Of a stretch of 39,655 nucleotides of DNA, positions 24,596-34,180 are shown one piece after another. This DNA comes from Chryseobacterium gleum (GTDB lineage Bacteria; Bacteroidota; Bacteroidia; UBA10329). The DNA lies in NCBI GenBank assembly GCA_945903645.1, contig CAMDOM010000032.1:1-39655 (forward strand), in the 5' to 3' direction. Under the pieces are notes generated by a model. The model worked only from the letters and a program-made list of their open reading frames with translations. It was not told the origin of the DNA and ran no database searches. Both the position numbers and the translations under genes were made by a program. Numbering within the stretch: position 1 is the stretch's first letter; the number at the start of each line of letters is the position of its first letter.

Positions 24596-25786
24596 TCAAG
24601 AGATGATCTTTAACTCTTTCGCAACCTCGGTAAAGGCAGTTATGGCCTTATCAAGCTGTTTTCTTGAGTGAGCCGCAGAAACTTGAACGCGAATTCGTGC
24701 TTGTCCTTTTTCCACAATAGGATAAAAGAAGCCTACCGCGTAAATTCCCTTATTCAGCAATTGCTCTGCAAATTTTTGTGCTAGAGGTGCATCATACAGC
24801 ATTATCGGGACAATGGGAGAATCGCTAGGCTTTGTGGTAAGACCAGCATTTGCAATTCCTTGTTTGAAATAGAGTGTGTTCTGCTCCAGTTTATCTCGCA
24901 ACTCATTGGAGTTGTTAAGAATCTCAAATACTTTATTGCCTGCCCCCACAATACTTGGGGCAAGAGAATTGGAGAAAAGATATGGTCTAGAGCGTTGGCG
25001 CAACATATCTATCACTTCCTTTTTACCAGAAGTAAATCCGCCCATTGCCCCTCCCAAAGCCTTTCCAAGTGTGGAAGTTATGATATCCACTCTTCCCATC
25101 ACCCCGTTATATTCATGTGTGCCTCGTCCAGTTTTTCCAATAAAACCGGTGGCATGGCAATCGTCCACCATCACAAGGGCCTTATATTTATCGGCTAGGT
25201 CGCAGATTATATTGAGCTTAGCAATATCACCATCCATGCTAAATACCCCGTCCGTAACAATAATTCGGAAGCGTTGCGATTGGGCTGCCTTAAGCTGTTC
25301 TTCCAAGTCAGCCATATCACTATGTTTATATCTGTATCGCACGGATTTGCACAGACGTACACCATCTATAATAGAAGCATGGTTCAATTCGTCACTAATG
25401 ATAGCATCTTCAGCACCAAAAAGAGGTTCGAAAACACCTCCATTTGCGTCAAAGCAAGCGGCATAAAGAATGGTGTCTTCCATGCCAAGAAATTCCGATA
25501 TATTTCGTTCTAACGTTTTGTGCGCGTCTTGGGTGCCGCAAATAAACCGTACCGAACTCATGCCAAATCCGTGAGAATTCAGTGCGTCTTTCGCAGCCTG
25601 AATCACTCCAGGATGTGAGGAAAGTCCAAGATAATTGTTGGCACACATTATTATAACATCTTGACCGGTACTTACTTTTACTTGAGCGCCTTGAGGAGTA
25701 GTAATGATGCGCTCCTTTTTGTATAGGCCAGCTTCTTCAATAGAGTTCAATTCGGACTTCAAATAGTCGTGATAAGCTGCGTACAT
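24596..25786 (-). CDS. kbl: Glycine C-acetyltransferase (2-amino-3-ketobutyrate CoA ligase)
   Basis: A 396-aa PLP enzyme of the alpha-oxoamine synthase family that converts 2-amino-3-ketobutyrate plus CoA to glycine and acetyl-CoA. The start at 25786 ([13 protein letters not shown]) fits the family; a longer frame adds 15 unsupported residues through the promoter. Motifs are [51 protein letters not shown], and Lys242 in [13 protein letters not shown] as the PLP-binding residue. These details favour Kbl over the biotin or haem branch enzymes. Its metabolic partner, an L-threonine 3-dehydrogenase, is encoded at 33221. Confidence 0.94.
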   Translation of the reverse strand: MYAAYHDYLKSELNSIEEAGLYKKERIITTPQGAQVKVSTGQDVIIMCANNYLGLSSHPGVIQAAKDALNSHGFGMSSVRFICGTQDAHKTLERNISEFLGMEDTILYAACFDANGGVFEPLFGAEDAIISDELNHASIIDGVRLCKSVRYRYKHSDMADLEEQLKAAQSQRFRIIVTDGVFSMDGDIAKLNIICDLADKYKALVMVDDCHATGFIGKTGRGTHEYNGVMGRVDIITSTLGKALGGAMGGFTSGKKEVIDMLRQRSRPYLFSNSLAPSIVGAGNKVFEILNNSNELRDKLEQNTLYFKQGIANAGLTTKPSDSPIVPIMLYDAPLAQKFAEQLLNKGIYAVGFFYPIVEKGQARIRVQVSAAHSRKQLDKAITAFTEVAKELKIIS

Positions 25787-25807
25787 GTTTTTTTGGTTTG
25801 AGGAGGC

Positions 25808-25815
25808 CGAAGTTA
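25808..25815 (-). promoter_or_regulatory. Putative -7 promoter element of kbl
   Basis: Minus strand TAACTTCG, a one-base variant of TAnnTTTG, 21 nt upstream of the ATG. Confidence 0.4.
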
Positions 25816-25899
25816 GAAATGTTCCCTGCAAGCGTTAAGCTAATTCTCTTTAATTGATTTTGATGCGCTAGAAGGTTAAGCACTCCGAAGATGCATTCT

Positions 25900-25907
25900 T
25901 ATATTTG
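25900..25907 (+). promoter_or_regulatory. Putative -7 promoter element of the superoxide dismutase gene
   Basis: TATATTTG matches TAnnTTTG, 34 nt upstream of the ATG. The leader before the ATG is A-rich (ACTTAAAAAACTTAAAAA), typical of initiation in this phylum. Confidence 0.6.
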
Positions 25908-25941
25908 CAGTTCATTCAATTCAACTTAAAAAACTTAAAAA

Positions 25942-26550
25942 ATGGCTTTCGAACTACCGAAACTTAAATATGCTTATGATGCGCTAGAGCCACATGTGGA
26001 TGCTCGCACAATGGAAATTCATTACACAAAACACCATAATGCTTATACCAGCAATTTGAATAATGCTCTTGCAGGAACTGGCCATGAAGGCGATTCCATT
26101 GAGGAAGTACTAGCTGCTGTGGGCAATTTTCCGCCTGTAGTGCGCAACAATGGAGGTGGTTTTTACAATCATTGCTTGTTTTGGGAAGTAATGTCGCCAA
26201 ACGGTGGCGGAAAACCATCAGGTGATTTGGCTGCCGCGATTGATAGCGCATTTGGTTCTTTTGATGCATTCAAAGAGGTTTTTATCAAAGCTGCTACCAC
26301 ACAATTTGGATCAGGTTGGGCGTGGTTATGTGTGCAAAAAGGAGGAAAAGTTGATGTGTGCGCTACTCCAAATCAAGACAACACTTTGATGCCCGGAATT
26401 GGATGTGGAGGAACACCAATTCTTGGACTTGATGTATGGGAACACGCGTATTATTTGCACTACCAAAACCGCAGACCTGATTATATCGCAGCGTTTTTCA
26501 ATGTGATAGATTGGGCTGAGGTTAGCAAGCGTTACGCTGCTGGTAAATAA
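25942..26550 (+). CDS. sodA: Superoxide dismutase, Fe/Mn family (Mn-type features)
   Basis: A 202-aa enzyme that converts superoxide to hydrogen peroxide and oxygen. Metal ligands are His27, His77, Asp164 and His168 ([13 protein letters not shown]). NNGGGFYNH around the second ligand and the Gln in NQDNTLMPG (Gln145) are the arrangement seen in Mn-dependent rather than Fe-dependent enzymes; many Bacteroidota members accept either metal. No signal peptide, so it is cytosolic. It has its own promoter match and a strong terminator, so it is monocistronic. The symbol is given for the Mn-type features and would change if the enzyme proved to be iron-loaded. Confidence 0.94.
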   Translation: MAFELPKLKYAYDALEPHVDARTMEIHYTKHHNAYTSNLNNALAGTGHEGDSIEEVLAAVGNFPPVVRNNGGGFYNHCLFWEVMSPNGGGKPSGDLAAAIDSAFGSFDAFKEVFIKAATTQFGSGWAWLCVQKGGKVDVCATPNQDNTLMPGIGCGGTPILGLDVWEHAYYLHYQNRRPDYIAAFFNVIDWAEVSKRYAAGK

Positions 26551-26569
26551 TTTATTTACACGTTTTATT

Positions 26570-26608
26570 AAAAGAGGCTCTACCAATTTTGGTCGAGCCT
26601 CTTTTTTG
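26570..26608. terminator. Bidirectional intrinsic terminator between sodA and glmS
   Basis: AAAAGAGGCTC (26570-26580) and GAGCCTCTTTT (26595-26605) form a perfect 11-bp stem, extended inward by ACCAA/TTGGT pairing. T runs occur on both strands. Confidence 0.92.
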
Positions 26609-26625
26609 TTGAATGAAACCGAGAA

Positions 26626-28464
26626 TTACTCTACAGTAACCGATTTAGCCAGATTACGTGGCTGGTCTACATTGCAGCCGCGCATCACAGCAATATGGTA
26701 CGATAAAAGCTGTAATGGAATTGAAGCAAGCAAAGGTATTAGTTCTTCTTCTGTGCTTGGGATTTCGATAACATGGTCAGCAAGGTCGGCAGCAACGGTG
26801 TCTCCTTTAGTTACTATTACTATAAGACGCCCTTTTCGAGCTTTAACTTCTTGTATGTTGCTAATCACCTTTTCGTAAGTGCCTTTTTTGGTGGCAATTA
26901 CCACTACTGGCATATCCGCATCAATCAAAGCGATTGGGCCATGTTTCATCTCGGCTGCTGGGTATCCCTCGGCATGGATGTAAGAAATTTCCTTTAGCTT
27001 GAGCGCACCTTCCAATGCCACTGGGAAATTGTAGCCTCGTCCTAAATAGAGGAAGTTGCGCGAATCTTTGTATTCAGCAGCAATATGTTTTATGAGCGCA
27101 TCAGATTTTAGTGTTTCTTCTACTAACGCTGGAATTTGTTGTAAGCTAGTAAGCAATAGTTGCGAACGTGATTGGGTAATTGTTCCCTTCTTTTGTGCTA
27201 AATGAAGTGCCATAAGCGTAAGTACTGTAACCTGAGCAGTAAAGGCTTTTGTAGAAGCTACACCAATCTCAGGACCAGCATGGGTGTATGAACCTGCGTC
27301 TGTAAATCGAGCTATTGTTGAGCCTACTACATTGCAAATGCCTATAATAGTGGCTCCTTTAGACCGTGCCAATTCCAATGCAGCTAAGGTGTCTGCAGTT
27401 TCTCCTGATTGAGAAATAGCTATTACCACATCTTCTTCTGTAATAATTGGATTGCGATAGCGAAATTCGGATGCGTATTCAACTTCTACTGGTATGCGTG
27501 CCAAATCTTCTATCAAATATTCTCCAACCAATCCAGCATGCCAACTTGTGCCACATGCCACTATGATAATGCGTTTTGCATTTACCATTTTTTGGTCGTA
27601 GTCTATAATTCCACCAAGGGTCACTGTTCCCAGTTCAAGATGTATGCGCCCACGCATACTATCGGCTATAGAGCGTGGTTGCTCAAATATCTCTTTGAGC
27701 ATGAAATGTGGATAACCACCTTTTTCTAATTCCTCCAAGTGCATTTCTAATTCTTGCACGTACGGTGTTTTAGATTCGTTGCCAATGGTGAGAATGCGAA
27801 TGGGTTGTCCGCGCTTCAATTCCACAATTTCCTCATCTTCTAAATATACAACGTTTTTCGTGTATTCTATTATGGGCGTGGCATCTGATGCTAGAAAGTA
27901 CTCGTTCACTCCAATGCCCACCACCATTGGGCTACCTTTTTTAGCGCCTATTAGGGTGTCGGGATAATTTTTTGAAATAACAACTATGGCATACGCTCCA
28001 ACTACTTGCGTAAGTGCTACTCGCACCGCATCCAAAAGGGGCAGATGTTCGTTTTTCTTCACATCTTCTATCAGATGTATCAGAACTTCGGTATCAGTAT
28101 CGCTTTTGAAAATGTGACCACGCTTTTTTAATTCTTCGCGCAGCGTGTCGTAGTTCTCAATAATTCCATTGTGAATAATGGCTAATTCCCCATCTCCAGA
28201 ATAATGCGGATGAGCATTCACATCATTGGGTTCTCCATGAGTTGCCCAGCGCGTATGCCCTATACCAACTGTGCCCGAAAGGTTTTTGGTTGAAGCAAAT
28301 TGCTCCAAATTGGCAACCTTTCCTTTACATTTATAAATGTTTAATCCGTTATTCAGTAAGCAAACACCAGCGCTATCGTACCCACGATATTCTAATCTAT
28401 TTAGTCCCTTTATAAGTATTGGATAGGCATCTTGGTGCCCTAAGTAGGCTACAATTCCACACAT
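26626..28464 (-). CDS. glmS: Glucosamine-6-phosphate synthase (isomerising, glutamine-dependent)
   Basis: A 612-aa enzyme making glucosamine-6-phosphate from fructose-6-phosphate and glutamine, the entry step to UDP-GlcNAc for peptidoglycan and lipid A. Cys2 (MCGIVAYLG) is the N-terminal nucleophile of the class II glutaminase domain (to about 220), with GHTRWATHG following. Two SIS domains hold sugar-phosphate motifs (CGTSWHAG, SQSGETADT) and the C-terminus is the canonical AKSVTVE. It lies 5 nt after the DUF4270 gene, so it is co-transcribed with it and with the GT5-like gene. No glmS ribozyme-like structure is expected or seen. Confidence 0.98.
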   Translation of the reverse strand: MCGIVAYLGHQDAYPILIKGLNRLEYRGYDSAGVCLLNNGLNIYKCKGKVANLEQFASTKNLSGTVGIGHTRWATHGEPNDVNAHPHYSGDGELAIIHNGIIENYDTLREELKKRGHIFKSDTDTEVLIHLIEDVKKNEHLPLLDAVRVALTQVVGAYAIVVISKNYPDTLIGAKKGSPMVVGIGVNEYFLASDATPIIEYTKNVVYLEDEEIVELKRGQPIRILTIGNESKTPYVQELEMHLEELEKGGYPHFMLKEIFEQPRSIADSMRGRIHLELGTVTLGGIIDYDQKMVNAKRIIIVACGTSWHAGLVGEYLIEDLARIPVEVEYASEFRYRNPIITEEDVVIAISQSGETADTLAALELARSKGATIIGICNVVGSTIARFTDAGSYTHAGPEIGVASTKAFTAQVTVLTLMALHLAQKKGTITQSRSQLLLTSLQQIPALVEETLKSDALIKHIAAEYKDSRNFLYLGRGYNFPVALEGALKLKEISYIHAEGYPAAEMKHGPIALIDADMPVVVIATKKGTYEKVISNIQEVKARKGRLIVIVTKGDTVAADLADHVIEIPSTEEELIPLLASIPLQLLSYHIAVMRGCNVDQPRNLAKSVTVE

Positions 28465-28469
28465 GATAA

Positions 28470-29780
28470 TTATTCAATTAAGGTATAAGTCAAGCGAAGT
28501 TTAAATGCCCTTTCGGCATGAGCGGTGCCATTAAAAATACCTCTGCGGGCATTTACAGCATTTCCGGAATTCAATATGAACAAACCGTAATCGGGTTCAG
28601 TAATTGGTTTGTTTAGAATGCTTTGAAGATGGCGAGCTACATTGAAAACATAATCTTTAGTAGTAGACCTATAGTCTCCTCCGTAATGTCCTGTAATTTC
28701 GAAGAAATCAATTAAGAAACGGCTATTATTTGCGGAATCAACTCCTGTGGCTTGCAAAGAAATGGGTGGAACATATCTTGAAAAATCATTGTCTGCCAAA
28801 GGAATTACTAGCTCAGCTCGGTTGATTGCTACGGTGCCTAAGTTTCTAAGATTGTTTAGATGTGGAATTTCAACTTTAACCTTCAATCCTGCCATTGCTT
28901 GCATGTAAAGTTGATTTCTTCCCGCTTCTTCATCTCCTAAAATGGAAGTTATTGAGCTAGGATATTCGTGGGTAAAACGTGTATGTGTTGCGCTAGAAAC
29001 ATCCACGGGTAGGAACAATGATTTTGGCGCGGTGTCGCTATAGTAAAGTTCCACTCTTGTTACCGAAGAAACCATGTTAAAGTATAAGATGGCTCCTTGA
29101 CCAGCCGCAAGCCCACTATTTTCAGGTATAATAGCCAATCCTTTGAATGCAGCTACAAAGGCAGCATTATCAGCAAGTGTTGTGCTGGTCGAGTTCAAAA
29201 TTTCTTGACCAAATGAAGGGTCTAATCGAATACGCAGTGATGGTGGAATGGTATCGTCATTCGTTACCACATTAGAAATCAGATTCGGACGAAAAGCAAT
29301 TTGACCAAGAGGTGTTGAATTATAGTTGTGCGTGCCATTCGAATAGTAGGTAATCGTATCGTTAATATCATCTTCCAACCGATACACTCCAAGGCGTTGA
29401 AAACCAGAAAGTTTGTTTACCGTGCCGTAAGATCCTGCATAGGCCAAATTCAAAACGATAGAGTCAATTTGTGGGGCATCAGGAAATGAAACGTTTGTTG
29501 ATGGCAAGCGAAACTGCGTGAAAAGCTCTGATTTCGAAATTCCGAAGTCAGGGTCATTCATTTCCCCGATTAAATAAGATGTAAGTCCAGAGGTGATAAT
29601 TGAATCCTCGGCAATGGTGCTTACCGTAACGGTAAAGGTGTCTACCCAAGCCACAGGAAACCCTTCGCCCTCGGGCAACACTTCCAAGCCAATAAGCTCT
29701 GGGTCTTTGCAAGAAGGTGTAAAAATCACAACGGCTAACAAAATAGCTAGCATTGGTTGTAATGACTTAAAATGGGTCAT
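28470..29780 (-). CDS. DUF4270-family lipoprotein
   Basis: A 436-aa lipoprotein; the start at 29780 (MTHFKSLQPM) gives a proper lipoprotein signal with lipobox Cys24 (FTPSC). The early motif DPELIGLEVLPEG and the later IDSIVLNLAYAGSYG strand are characteristic of DUF4270, a Bacteroidota-specific family of outer-membrane or surface beta-rich proteins without a known function. In many members of the phylum it sits between a GT5-like gene and glmS, as here. The conserved setting suggests a role linked to the cell envelope, but no biochemical activity can be read from the sequence. Confidence 0.88.
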   Translation of the reverse strand: MTHFKSLQPMLAILLAVVIFTPSCKDPELIGLEVLPEGEGFPVAWVDTFTVTVSTIAEDSIITSGLTSYLIGEMNDPDFGISKSELFTQFRLPSTNVSFPDAPQIDSIVLNLAYAGSYGTVNKLSGFQRLGVYRLEDDINDTITYYSNGTHNYNSTPLGQIAFRPNLISNVVTNDDTIPPSLRIRLDPSFGQEILNSTSTTLADNAAFVAAFKGLAIIPENSGLAAGQGAILYFNMVSSVTRVELYYSDTAPKSLFLPVDVSSATHTRFTHEYPSSITSILGDEEAGRNQLYMQAMAGLKVKVEIPHLNNLRNLGTVAINRAELVIPLADNDFSRYVPPISLQATGVDSANNSRFLIDFFEITGHYGGDYRSTTKDYVFNVARHLQSILNKPITEPDYGLFILNSGNAVNARRGIFNGTAHAERAFKLRLTYTLIE

Positions 29781-29918
29781 AAGGAGGGAGTACAGGTAAA
29801 CTGTTGGTAAAAAGAACATCGGGAATTCAGGTCCAAAATTACCTGATTCCCGATATCTTCTGTATGTTAACTAATCAAGTTGCAATCAGTGCAAGGTGTC
29901 CTGCAGGGAAGGTAAAGA

Positions 29919-30749
29919 TTAATCTGCTAAAATTGAAGTTTCTGCCAACACTTCGGAGTAAAATTCGGAGTAGGCATCGATATACGTTTCTTCATTTTGT
30001 AGGCTAAGCGTAGGCTTGCCAGAAGCAATTGCCGCTGATAGCACATCGGCATGCACATTCTCGTTGCCAATGATTAGCGCGTCTGAGTATGCAATTCCAG
30101 CTTTAGCTAAACCAACGTGGCTTGTATTTGCAAATGCTTGCACATCTTCATCAGTAAGGGTGTCAAACTTCACTTTATCAGCCATACGGCTATCCAAGTC
30201 GTTTGTGTAGGTATCATCATATAAAGAGAAAACCAATTTTGCATTTTCAAAAATTGGATCGTCCTTATATACGGTTTTCACAAAGAAGGGAAGGAGTGAA
30301 GTCATCCATCCGTGGCAATGAATTACATCTGGAGCCCAACCTAATTTTTTAACAGTTTCCAAAACGCCACGGCAAAAGAAAATAGCGCGTTCGTCATTGT
30401 CGGCATATTCGGTTCCATTTTTGTCGGTAAGCGTTGCTTTCCGTTGAAAGTATTCGTCATTGTCAATAAAATACACCTGCATTCTTGCGGGTTGTATTGA
30501 AGCTACTTTAATGATAAGTGGATGGTCGTTATCATCAATAATCAAATTCATTCCAGACAGACGAATTACTTCGTGCAATTGGTTTCTGCGTTCATTCACA
30601 TTGCCAAACCTTGGCATGAATGTTCTAATCTCTCTACCTCTTTCTTGTATTCCTTGCGGAAGGTGCCTGCCAATCATACCCATCTGACTTTCGGGTAAGT
30701 ATGGCGTTATTTCTTGTGAAACGAATAAAACTCTCTCCTTGGTGGCCAT
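29919..30749 (-). CDS. Starch/glycogen synthase-like GT5 N-domain protein, catalytic motif degenerate
   Basis: A 276-aa protein corresponding only to the N-terminal Rossmann domain of glycogen synthase. The start at 30749 (MATKERVLFVSQE) fits; in-frame residues upstream include a spurious hydrophobic run in the promoter. VLFVSQEITPY, the RTFMPRFG motif and VIHCHGWMTSLLP match GT5. However, the ADP-glucose-binding KxGG loop is replaced by PESQMG, and the whole C-terminal GT1 domain is missing. Such short forms are common in Bacteroidota and annotated as glycogen synthase, but this one is unlikely to make glucan alone. It heads the operon with DUF4270 and glmS, 138 nt upstream of DUF4270. Confidence 0.85.
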   Translation of the reverse strand: MATKERVLFVSQEITPYLPESQMGMIGRHLPQGIQERGREIRTFMPRFGNVNERRNQLHEVIRLSGMNLIIDDNDHPLIIKVASIQPARMQVYFIDNDEYFQRKATLTDKNGTEYADNDERAIFFCRGVLETVKKLGWAPDVIHCHGWMTSLLPFFVKTVYKDDPIFENAKLVFSLYDDTYTNDLDSRMADKVKFDTLTDEDVQAFANTSHVGLAKAGIAYSDALIIGNENVHADVLSAAIASGKPTLSLQNEETYIDAYSEFYSEVLAETSILAD

Positions 30750-30778
30750 ATTTAAGGTGTTTAGGTGAAAATAGCTTG

Positions 30779-30786
30779 CAAAGATA
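30779..30786 (-). promoter_or_regulatory. Putative -7 promoter element of the GT5-like/DUF4270/glmS operon
   Basis: Minus strand TATCTTTG, a full TAnnTTTG match 29 nt upstream of the ATG at 30749, in the region divergent with panC. Confidence 0.6.
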
Positions 30787-30885
30787 AGTATAAAAAAATC
30801 GGCAATAATCAAGGCGATTTGCTGGAAATAGAGTAAATCACTTTCTCTTACGAAAAAAATAGTTTCTGCGCAATGCCTGTTTTCA

Positions 30886-30893
30886 TAGTTTCG
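30886..30893 (+). promoter_or_regulatory. Putative -7 promoter element of panC-panD
   Basis: TAGTTTCG, a one-base variant of TAnnTTTG, 23 nt upstream of the panC ATG. Confidence 0.4.
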
Positions 30894-30916
30894 TCCGCTC
30901 ATTCTTTAATGTTCAA

Positions 30917-31753
30917 ATGAAGGTGTTTCGCACGGTTGCCGACCTTGCAAGTTGGGTCGACAATCAATATGCTGCTAAGCAGACCATTGGATTTGTTCCA
31001 ACTATGGGAGCATTGCATGCTGGACATATTGCAGTGGCAGACAAAGCCAAAGTAGAAAATGATGTGGTTGTGGTTTCGGTTTTTGTAAATCCCATTCAAT
31101 TCAACAATCCAAATGATTTAAGTCGGTATCCTCGAACATTTGAATCTGATAATCTCATGTTGACGGCAGCTGGAGTGGATGCCATGTTTTTTCCCTCGGT
31201 AGATGAAATTTATCCAGTGGCCCGCACTGTAACCTTCGATATGGATGGATTAGATGCCCACATGGAAGGACCCAATCGACCGGGGCATTTTAATGGGGTG
31301 GTGCAAGTAGTAACGCGACTATTTGATATAGTTCGTCCAACTCAGGCCTATTTTGGAGAGAAGGATTTTCAGCAATTGGCCATTATTCGGCACATGACCC
31401 AAAAACTAGGCTATAATGTGAAGGTAGTCGGGTGCGAAACCGTTCGGGAAGAAAGTGGCTTGGCTATGAGTTCGAGAAATACGCTGCTCACACCTCAAAA
31501 CCGAGCACTGGCAATTCATATTTACAGAATAATGGCTGAGGCCAAAAAAGCACTGCAAGTAGATGATGCCCAAAAAACAAAAGAGTTAGCAACACAAAAG
31601 CTAATTGCTATTGGTTTTCGCCCAGAGTATGTCGAATTAGTAAACCCAATTACGCTAGTGCCCGTAACTGCAGATTGGAAAGGCCCAATTCAAATGTGTT
31701 TGGCTGTTTGGGCGGGTGATGTTCGTCTTATAGATAATCTGAGATTGAATTAA
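30917..31753 (+). CDS. panC: Pantothenate synthetase (pantoate-beta-alanine ligase)
   Basis: A 278-aa enzyme joining pantoate and beta-alanine with ATP, the last step of pantothenate synthesis. Motifs are [12 protein letters not shown] (adenylate-forming nucleotide motif with HxGH), [16 protein letters not shown] and MSSRNTLLT. Length matches the family. panD follows by 16 nt and supplies beta-alanine, so the pair works as one operon. Confidence 0.97.
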   Translation: MKVFRTVADLASWVDNQYAAKQTIGFVPTMGALHAGHIAVADKAKVENDVVVVSVFVNPIQFNNPNDLSRYPRTFESDNLMLTAAGVDAMFFPSVDEIYPVARTVTFDMDGLDAHMEGPNRPGHFNGVVQVVTRLFDIVRPTQAYFGEKDFQQLAIIRHMTQKLGYNVKVVGCETVREESGLAMSSRNTLLTPQNRALAIHIYRIMAEAKKALQVDDAQKTKELATQKLIAIGFRPEYVELVNPITLVPVTADWKGPIQMCLAVWAGDVRLIDNLRLN

Positions 31754-31769
31754 TTACTTTTGCGCCCCC

Positions 31770-32120
31770 ATGCAAATACAGGTTCTCAAGAGTAAAATAC
31801 ACAGGGTTACGGTTACCCAAGCCGACCTTAATTATATAGGTAGCATCACTATTGATGAGGATTTGATAGAAGCGGCCAATCTTATTGAAGGCGAACGCGT
31901 TCAAATTGTGAATATCAACAATGGCGAACGGCTCGAAACCTATGTTATAAAAGGGGTACGAGGCACTGGCATGATTTGCTTGAACGGACCAGCCGCACGC
32001 AAAGTGGCTGTTGGTGATATTATTATTGTAATCGCGTATGCTACCATGGATTTTGAAGAGGCCAAGCACTTTAAACCATGCTTGGTTTTTCCAGATACTG
32101 CGACCAATACGCTCCGTTAA
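31770..32120 (+). CDS. panD: Aspartate 1-decarboxylase proenzyme
   Basis: A 116-aa pyruvoyl-dependent enzyme converting aspartate to beta-alanine. The self-cleavage site is Gly24-Ser25 in NYIGSITID; Ser25 becomes the pyruvoyl group. The conserved [14 protein letters not shown] loop is present. It follows panC directly and precedes the flippase-like gene by 9 nt. Confidence 0.96.
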   Translation: MQIQVLKSKIHRVTVTQADLNYIGSITIDEDLIEAANLIEGERVQIVNINNGERLETYVIKGVRGTGMICLNGPAARKVAVGDIIIVIAYATMDFEEAKHFKPCLVFPDTATNTLR

Positions 32121-32129
32121 ATCCAGATT

Positions 32130-33131
32130 TTGAAAACCAAATTCACTGATATACTAAAGGTAATCATCCCTTTGGGGATTGGCGTTTATGTGGGGTGGTA
32201 TCAGTTTAGCAAGCTCGATAGCCAACAGTTGGAAAGCATAATGTCTTCTTTTCGAAGCGCTAACTATTGGTGGGTACTTTTTAGCTTAGTGCTTGGTTTT
32301 TTAAGTCATTGGAGCAGAGCTTATCGTTGGCGGTATTTGTTGCAGCCTTTGGGTATCTCCACGCGATTTATCAATAGCCTGTTTTCTGTTTTTAGTGGTT
32401 ATGTAGCCAATATCATATTACCGCGTTTTGGTGAGGTGTGGCGATGTGTGTTGGTTGCACGCTATGAAAAAGTTTCGTTTGAAAAATTGTTTGGTTCGGT
32501 CGTAGCCGAGCGCATTTCCGATGTCATGGTTGTTTCTGGCGTTATGGCGTTGACGGTGGCACTTCAGTTTACCCTGCTGGGTGATAAAATTGATGAGCTG
32601 GTGGGAGACAAGTTTACCGCAGATTCCATTGTTGGAATGGCAGTAAAGTTGGGCTTTGTGGCAGTTATCGGTTTAGTAGTGGCATTCTATGGATGGAGAC
32701 TAATGAAGCGTTCCGGACATCCATTGTTCGTAAAGATTAGAGGAGTTATATCTGGTCTTGCCGAAGGTGTAACTTCTATTTTGCGTATGGAGCGAAAATG
32801 GAGTTTTGTAATTCACACGCTCTTTATCTGGGTAATGTATTTGGCCATGTTCTATTTGCCGTTTCTTGCGCTTCCAGAAACAGCTAATGTGCCTTTGGGA
32901 GGTGTGCTTGCAGCATTTGTGATGGGAAGTCTTAGCATTGCTTTAGTGCAAGGTGGAATTGGTGTTTATCCCATTGCCGTAGCTCAAACGCTTGGGCTGT
33001 ATGGAGTTCCATATGAGAGCGGACTGGCTTTAGGTTGGATTGTTTGGTCAGCTCAAACTGGTATGATTGTGGTTTTTGGTGTTGGTTCTCTCGTTTTAAT
33101 GCCCCTTGTTAACGCCAAATCAGGAGATTAA
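32130..33131 (+). CDS. Lysylphosphatidylglycerol synthase transmembrane-region (UPF0104) membrane protein
   Basis: A 333-aa polytopic membrane protein with roughly eight membrane segments, matching the flippase-like transmembrane domain of MprF. The C-terminal lysyl-transfer domain is absent, so it is a membrane-only member. Motifs are SHWSRAYRWRYLL and PRFGEVWRCVLVARYE followed by VAERISDV, both typical. The start is TTG at 32130, 9 nt after panD; no ATG gives a better N-terminus. In this phylum the gene commonly follows panCD. Lipid or polyprenyl-sugar translocation is inferred from the fold only. Confidence 0.88.
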   Translation: MKTKFTDILKVIIPLGIGVYVGWYQFSKLDSQQLESIMSSFRSANYWWVLFSLVLGFLSHWSRAYRWRYLLQPLGISTRFINSLFSVFSGYVANIILPRFGEVWRCVLVARYEKVSFEKLFGSVVAERISDVMVVSGVMALTVALQFTLLGDKIDELVGDKFTADSIVGMAVKLGFVAVIGLVVAFYGWRLMKRSGHPLFVKIRGVISGLAEGVTSILRMERKWSFVIHTLFIWVMYLAMFYLPFLALPETANVPLGGVLAAFVMGSLSIALVQGGIGVYPIAVAQTLGLYGVPYESGLALGWIVWSAQTGMIVVFGVGSLVLMPLVNAKSGD

Positions 33132-33145
33132 GCTGTTCTCCTTTT
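33122..33145 (+). terminator. Weak terminator after the panC-panD-UPF0104 unit
   Basis: AGGAGA (33122-33127) and TCTCCT (33137-33142) form a 6-bp stem with a 9-nt loop that contains the stop codon, followed by four T. Confidence 0.4.
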
Positions 33146-33192
33146 ATTCCGCGAAAGTAACTTGTGGTAAGAATGTCATCTTTCAAAAATGA

Positions 33193-33200
33193 TACATTTG
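33193..33200 (+). promoter_or_regulatory. Putative -7 promoter element of the threonine dehydrogenase gene
   Basis: TACATTTG matches TAnnTTTG, 20 nt upstream of the ATG at 33221. The spacer ends in the A-rich AAGTAAAAA. Confidence 0.6.
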
Positions 33201-33220
33201 CCGTTAACTGAAAGTAAAAA

Positions 33221-34180
33221 ATGGCGCTAGGTACGGGGGTTTTAGTGATAGGTTCTGCTGGGCAAATTGGCACCGAACTAGTGATGGCGTTACGACAACA
33301 GCATGGCGCCCAGCACGTAGTAGCGTGTGATATTAAAACCGCTTCAGATGAGGTGAAAGCAAGCGGTCCATTTGAACAACTTGATGTGTTGGATAAGGAT
33401 AGGCTCTTTGCTCTAGTGAAGCAATACAACGTGAGTGAAGTTTATCTATTGGCAGCTTTGCTGTCTGCTACTGCTGAGCAAAAAATTATGCCAGCTTGGA
33501 AGCTCAATATGGATGGACTGTTAAACGTGTTGGAATTAGCTAGAGAAAAGCACATTAAGAAAATCTTCTGGCCAAGTTCAATTGCCATTTTTGGCCCAAC
33601 TACACCTAAAATTAGCACGCCACAACAAACCGTAGCTGAACCAACAACAGTCTATGGAATTAGCAAATTAGCTGGTGAACGATGGTGCGATTACTATTTT
33701 GCCAAGTTTGGTGTAGATGTAAGAAGCTTACGCTATCCTGGACTCATTGGCTATAAAAGCATTCCAGGTGGAGGCACAACAGATTATGCGGTAGATATAT
33801 TTCACAAAGCCATGAGTGGACAGCCGTTCAACTGCTTTCTAAGCAAGGACACACGTTTGCCAATGATGTATATGCCCGATGCGATTGATGCCACCTTGGG
33901 GATTATGAACGCAGACTACCTTAGCGTAAAACTGCGCGGAGGATACAATGTTGCCGCTCTGGATTTCACGCCTCAAGAACTTGCAGCCAATATTCAATCC
34001 GTAATTCCCGACTTTGAAATAACCTATGCTCCTGATTTTCGGCAAGCCATAGCCGATAGTTGGCCCGATAGTATTGATGACAGCTGTGCGAGACAGGATT
34101 GGGGGTGGAGTAATAAATTTGACTTAAAGGCTATGACTATTGACATGATTGCCAATCTTCAACTTGCAAACGTCATTTGA
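33221..34180 (+). CDS. tdh: L-threonine 3-dehydrogenase, SDR/epimerase-like type
   Basis: A 319-aa NAD-dependent short-chain dehydrogenase of the extended SDR (epimerase) class. The nucleotide motif GSAGQIG is at about 11-17 and the catalytic YGISK at about 145-149 in TVYGISKLAGE. The C-terminal SWPDSIDDSCARQDWGW is the marker that sets threonine dehydrogenases of this class apart from sugar epimerases. It oxidises threonine to 2-amino-3-ketobutyrate, which Kbl (24596-25786) cleaves to glycine and acetyl-CoA. Its 3' end overlaps the convergent siaC-like gene by 8 nt. Confidence 0.88.
   Translation: MALGTGVLVIGSAGQIGTELVMALRQQHGAQHVVACDIKTASDEVKASGPFEQLDVLDKDRLFALVKQYNVSEVYLLAALLSATAEQKIMPAWKLNMDGLLNVLELAREKHIKKIFWPSSIAIFGPTTPKISTPQQTVAEPTTVYGISKLAGERWCDYYFAKFGVDVRSLRYPGLIGYKSIPGGGTTDYAVDIFHKAMSGQPFNCFLSKDTRLPMMYMPDAIDATLGIMNADYLSVKLRGGYNVAALDFTPQELAANIQSVIPDFEITYAPDFRQAIADSWPDSIDDSCARQDWGWSNKFDLKAMTIDMIANLQLANVI

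Noticed and set aside
24876-25466. Antisense frame of 196 codons opposite kbl
   Set aside because: Fully covered by a well-supported enzyme gene on the other strand; no recognisable domain or promoter.
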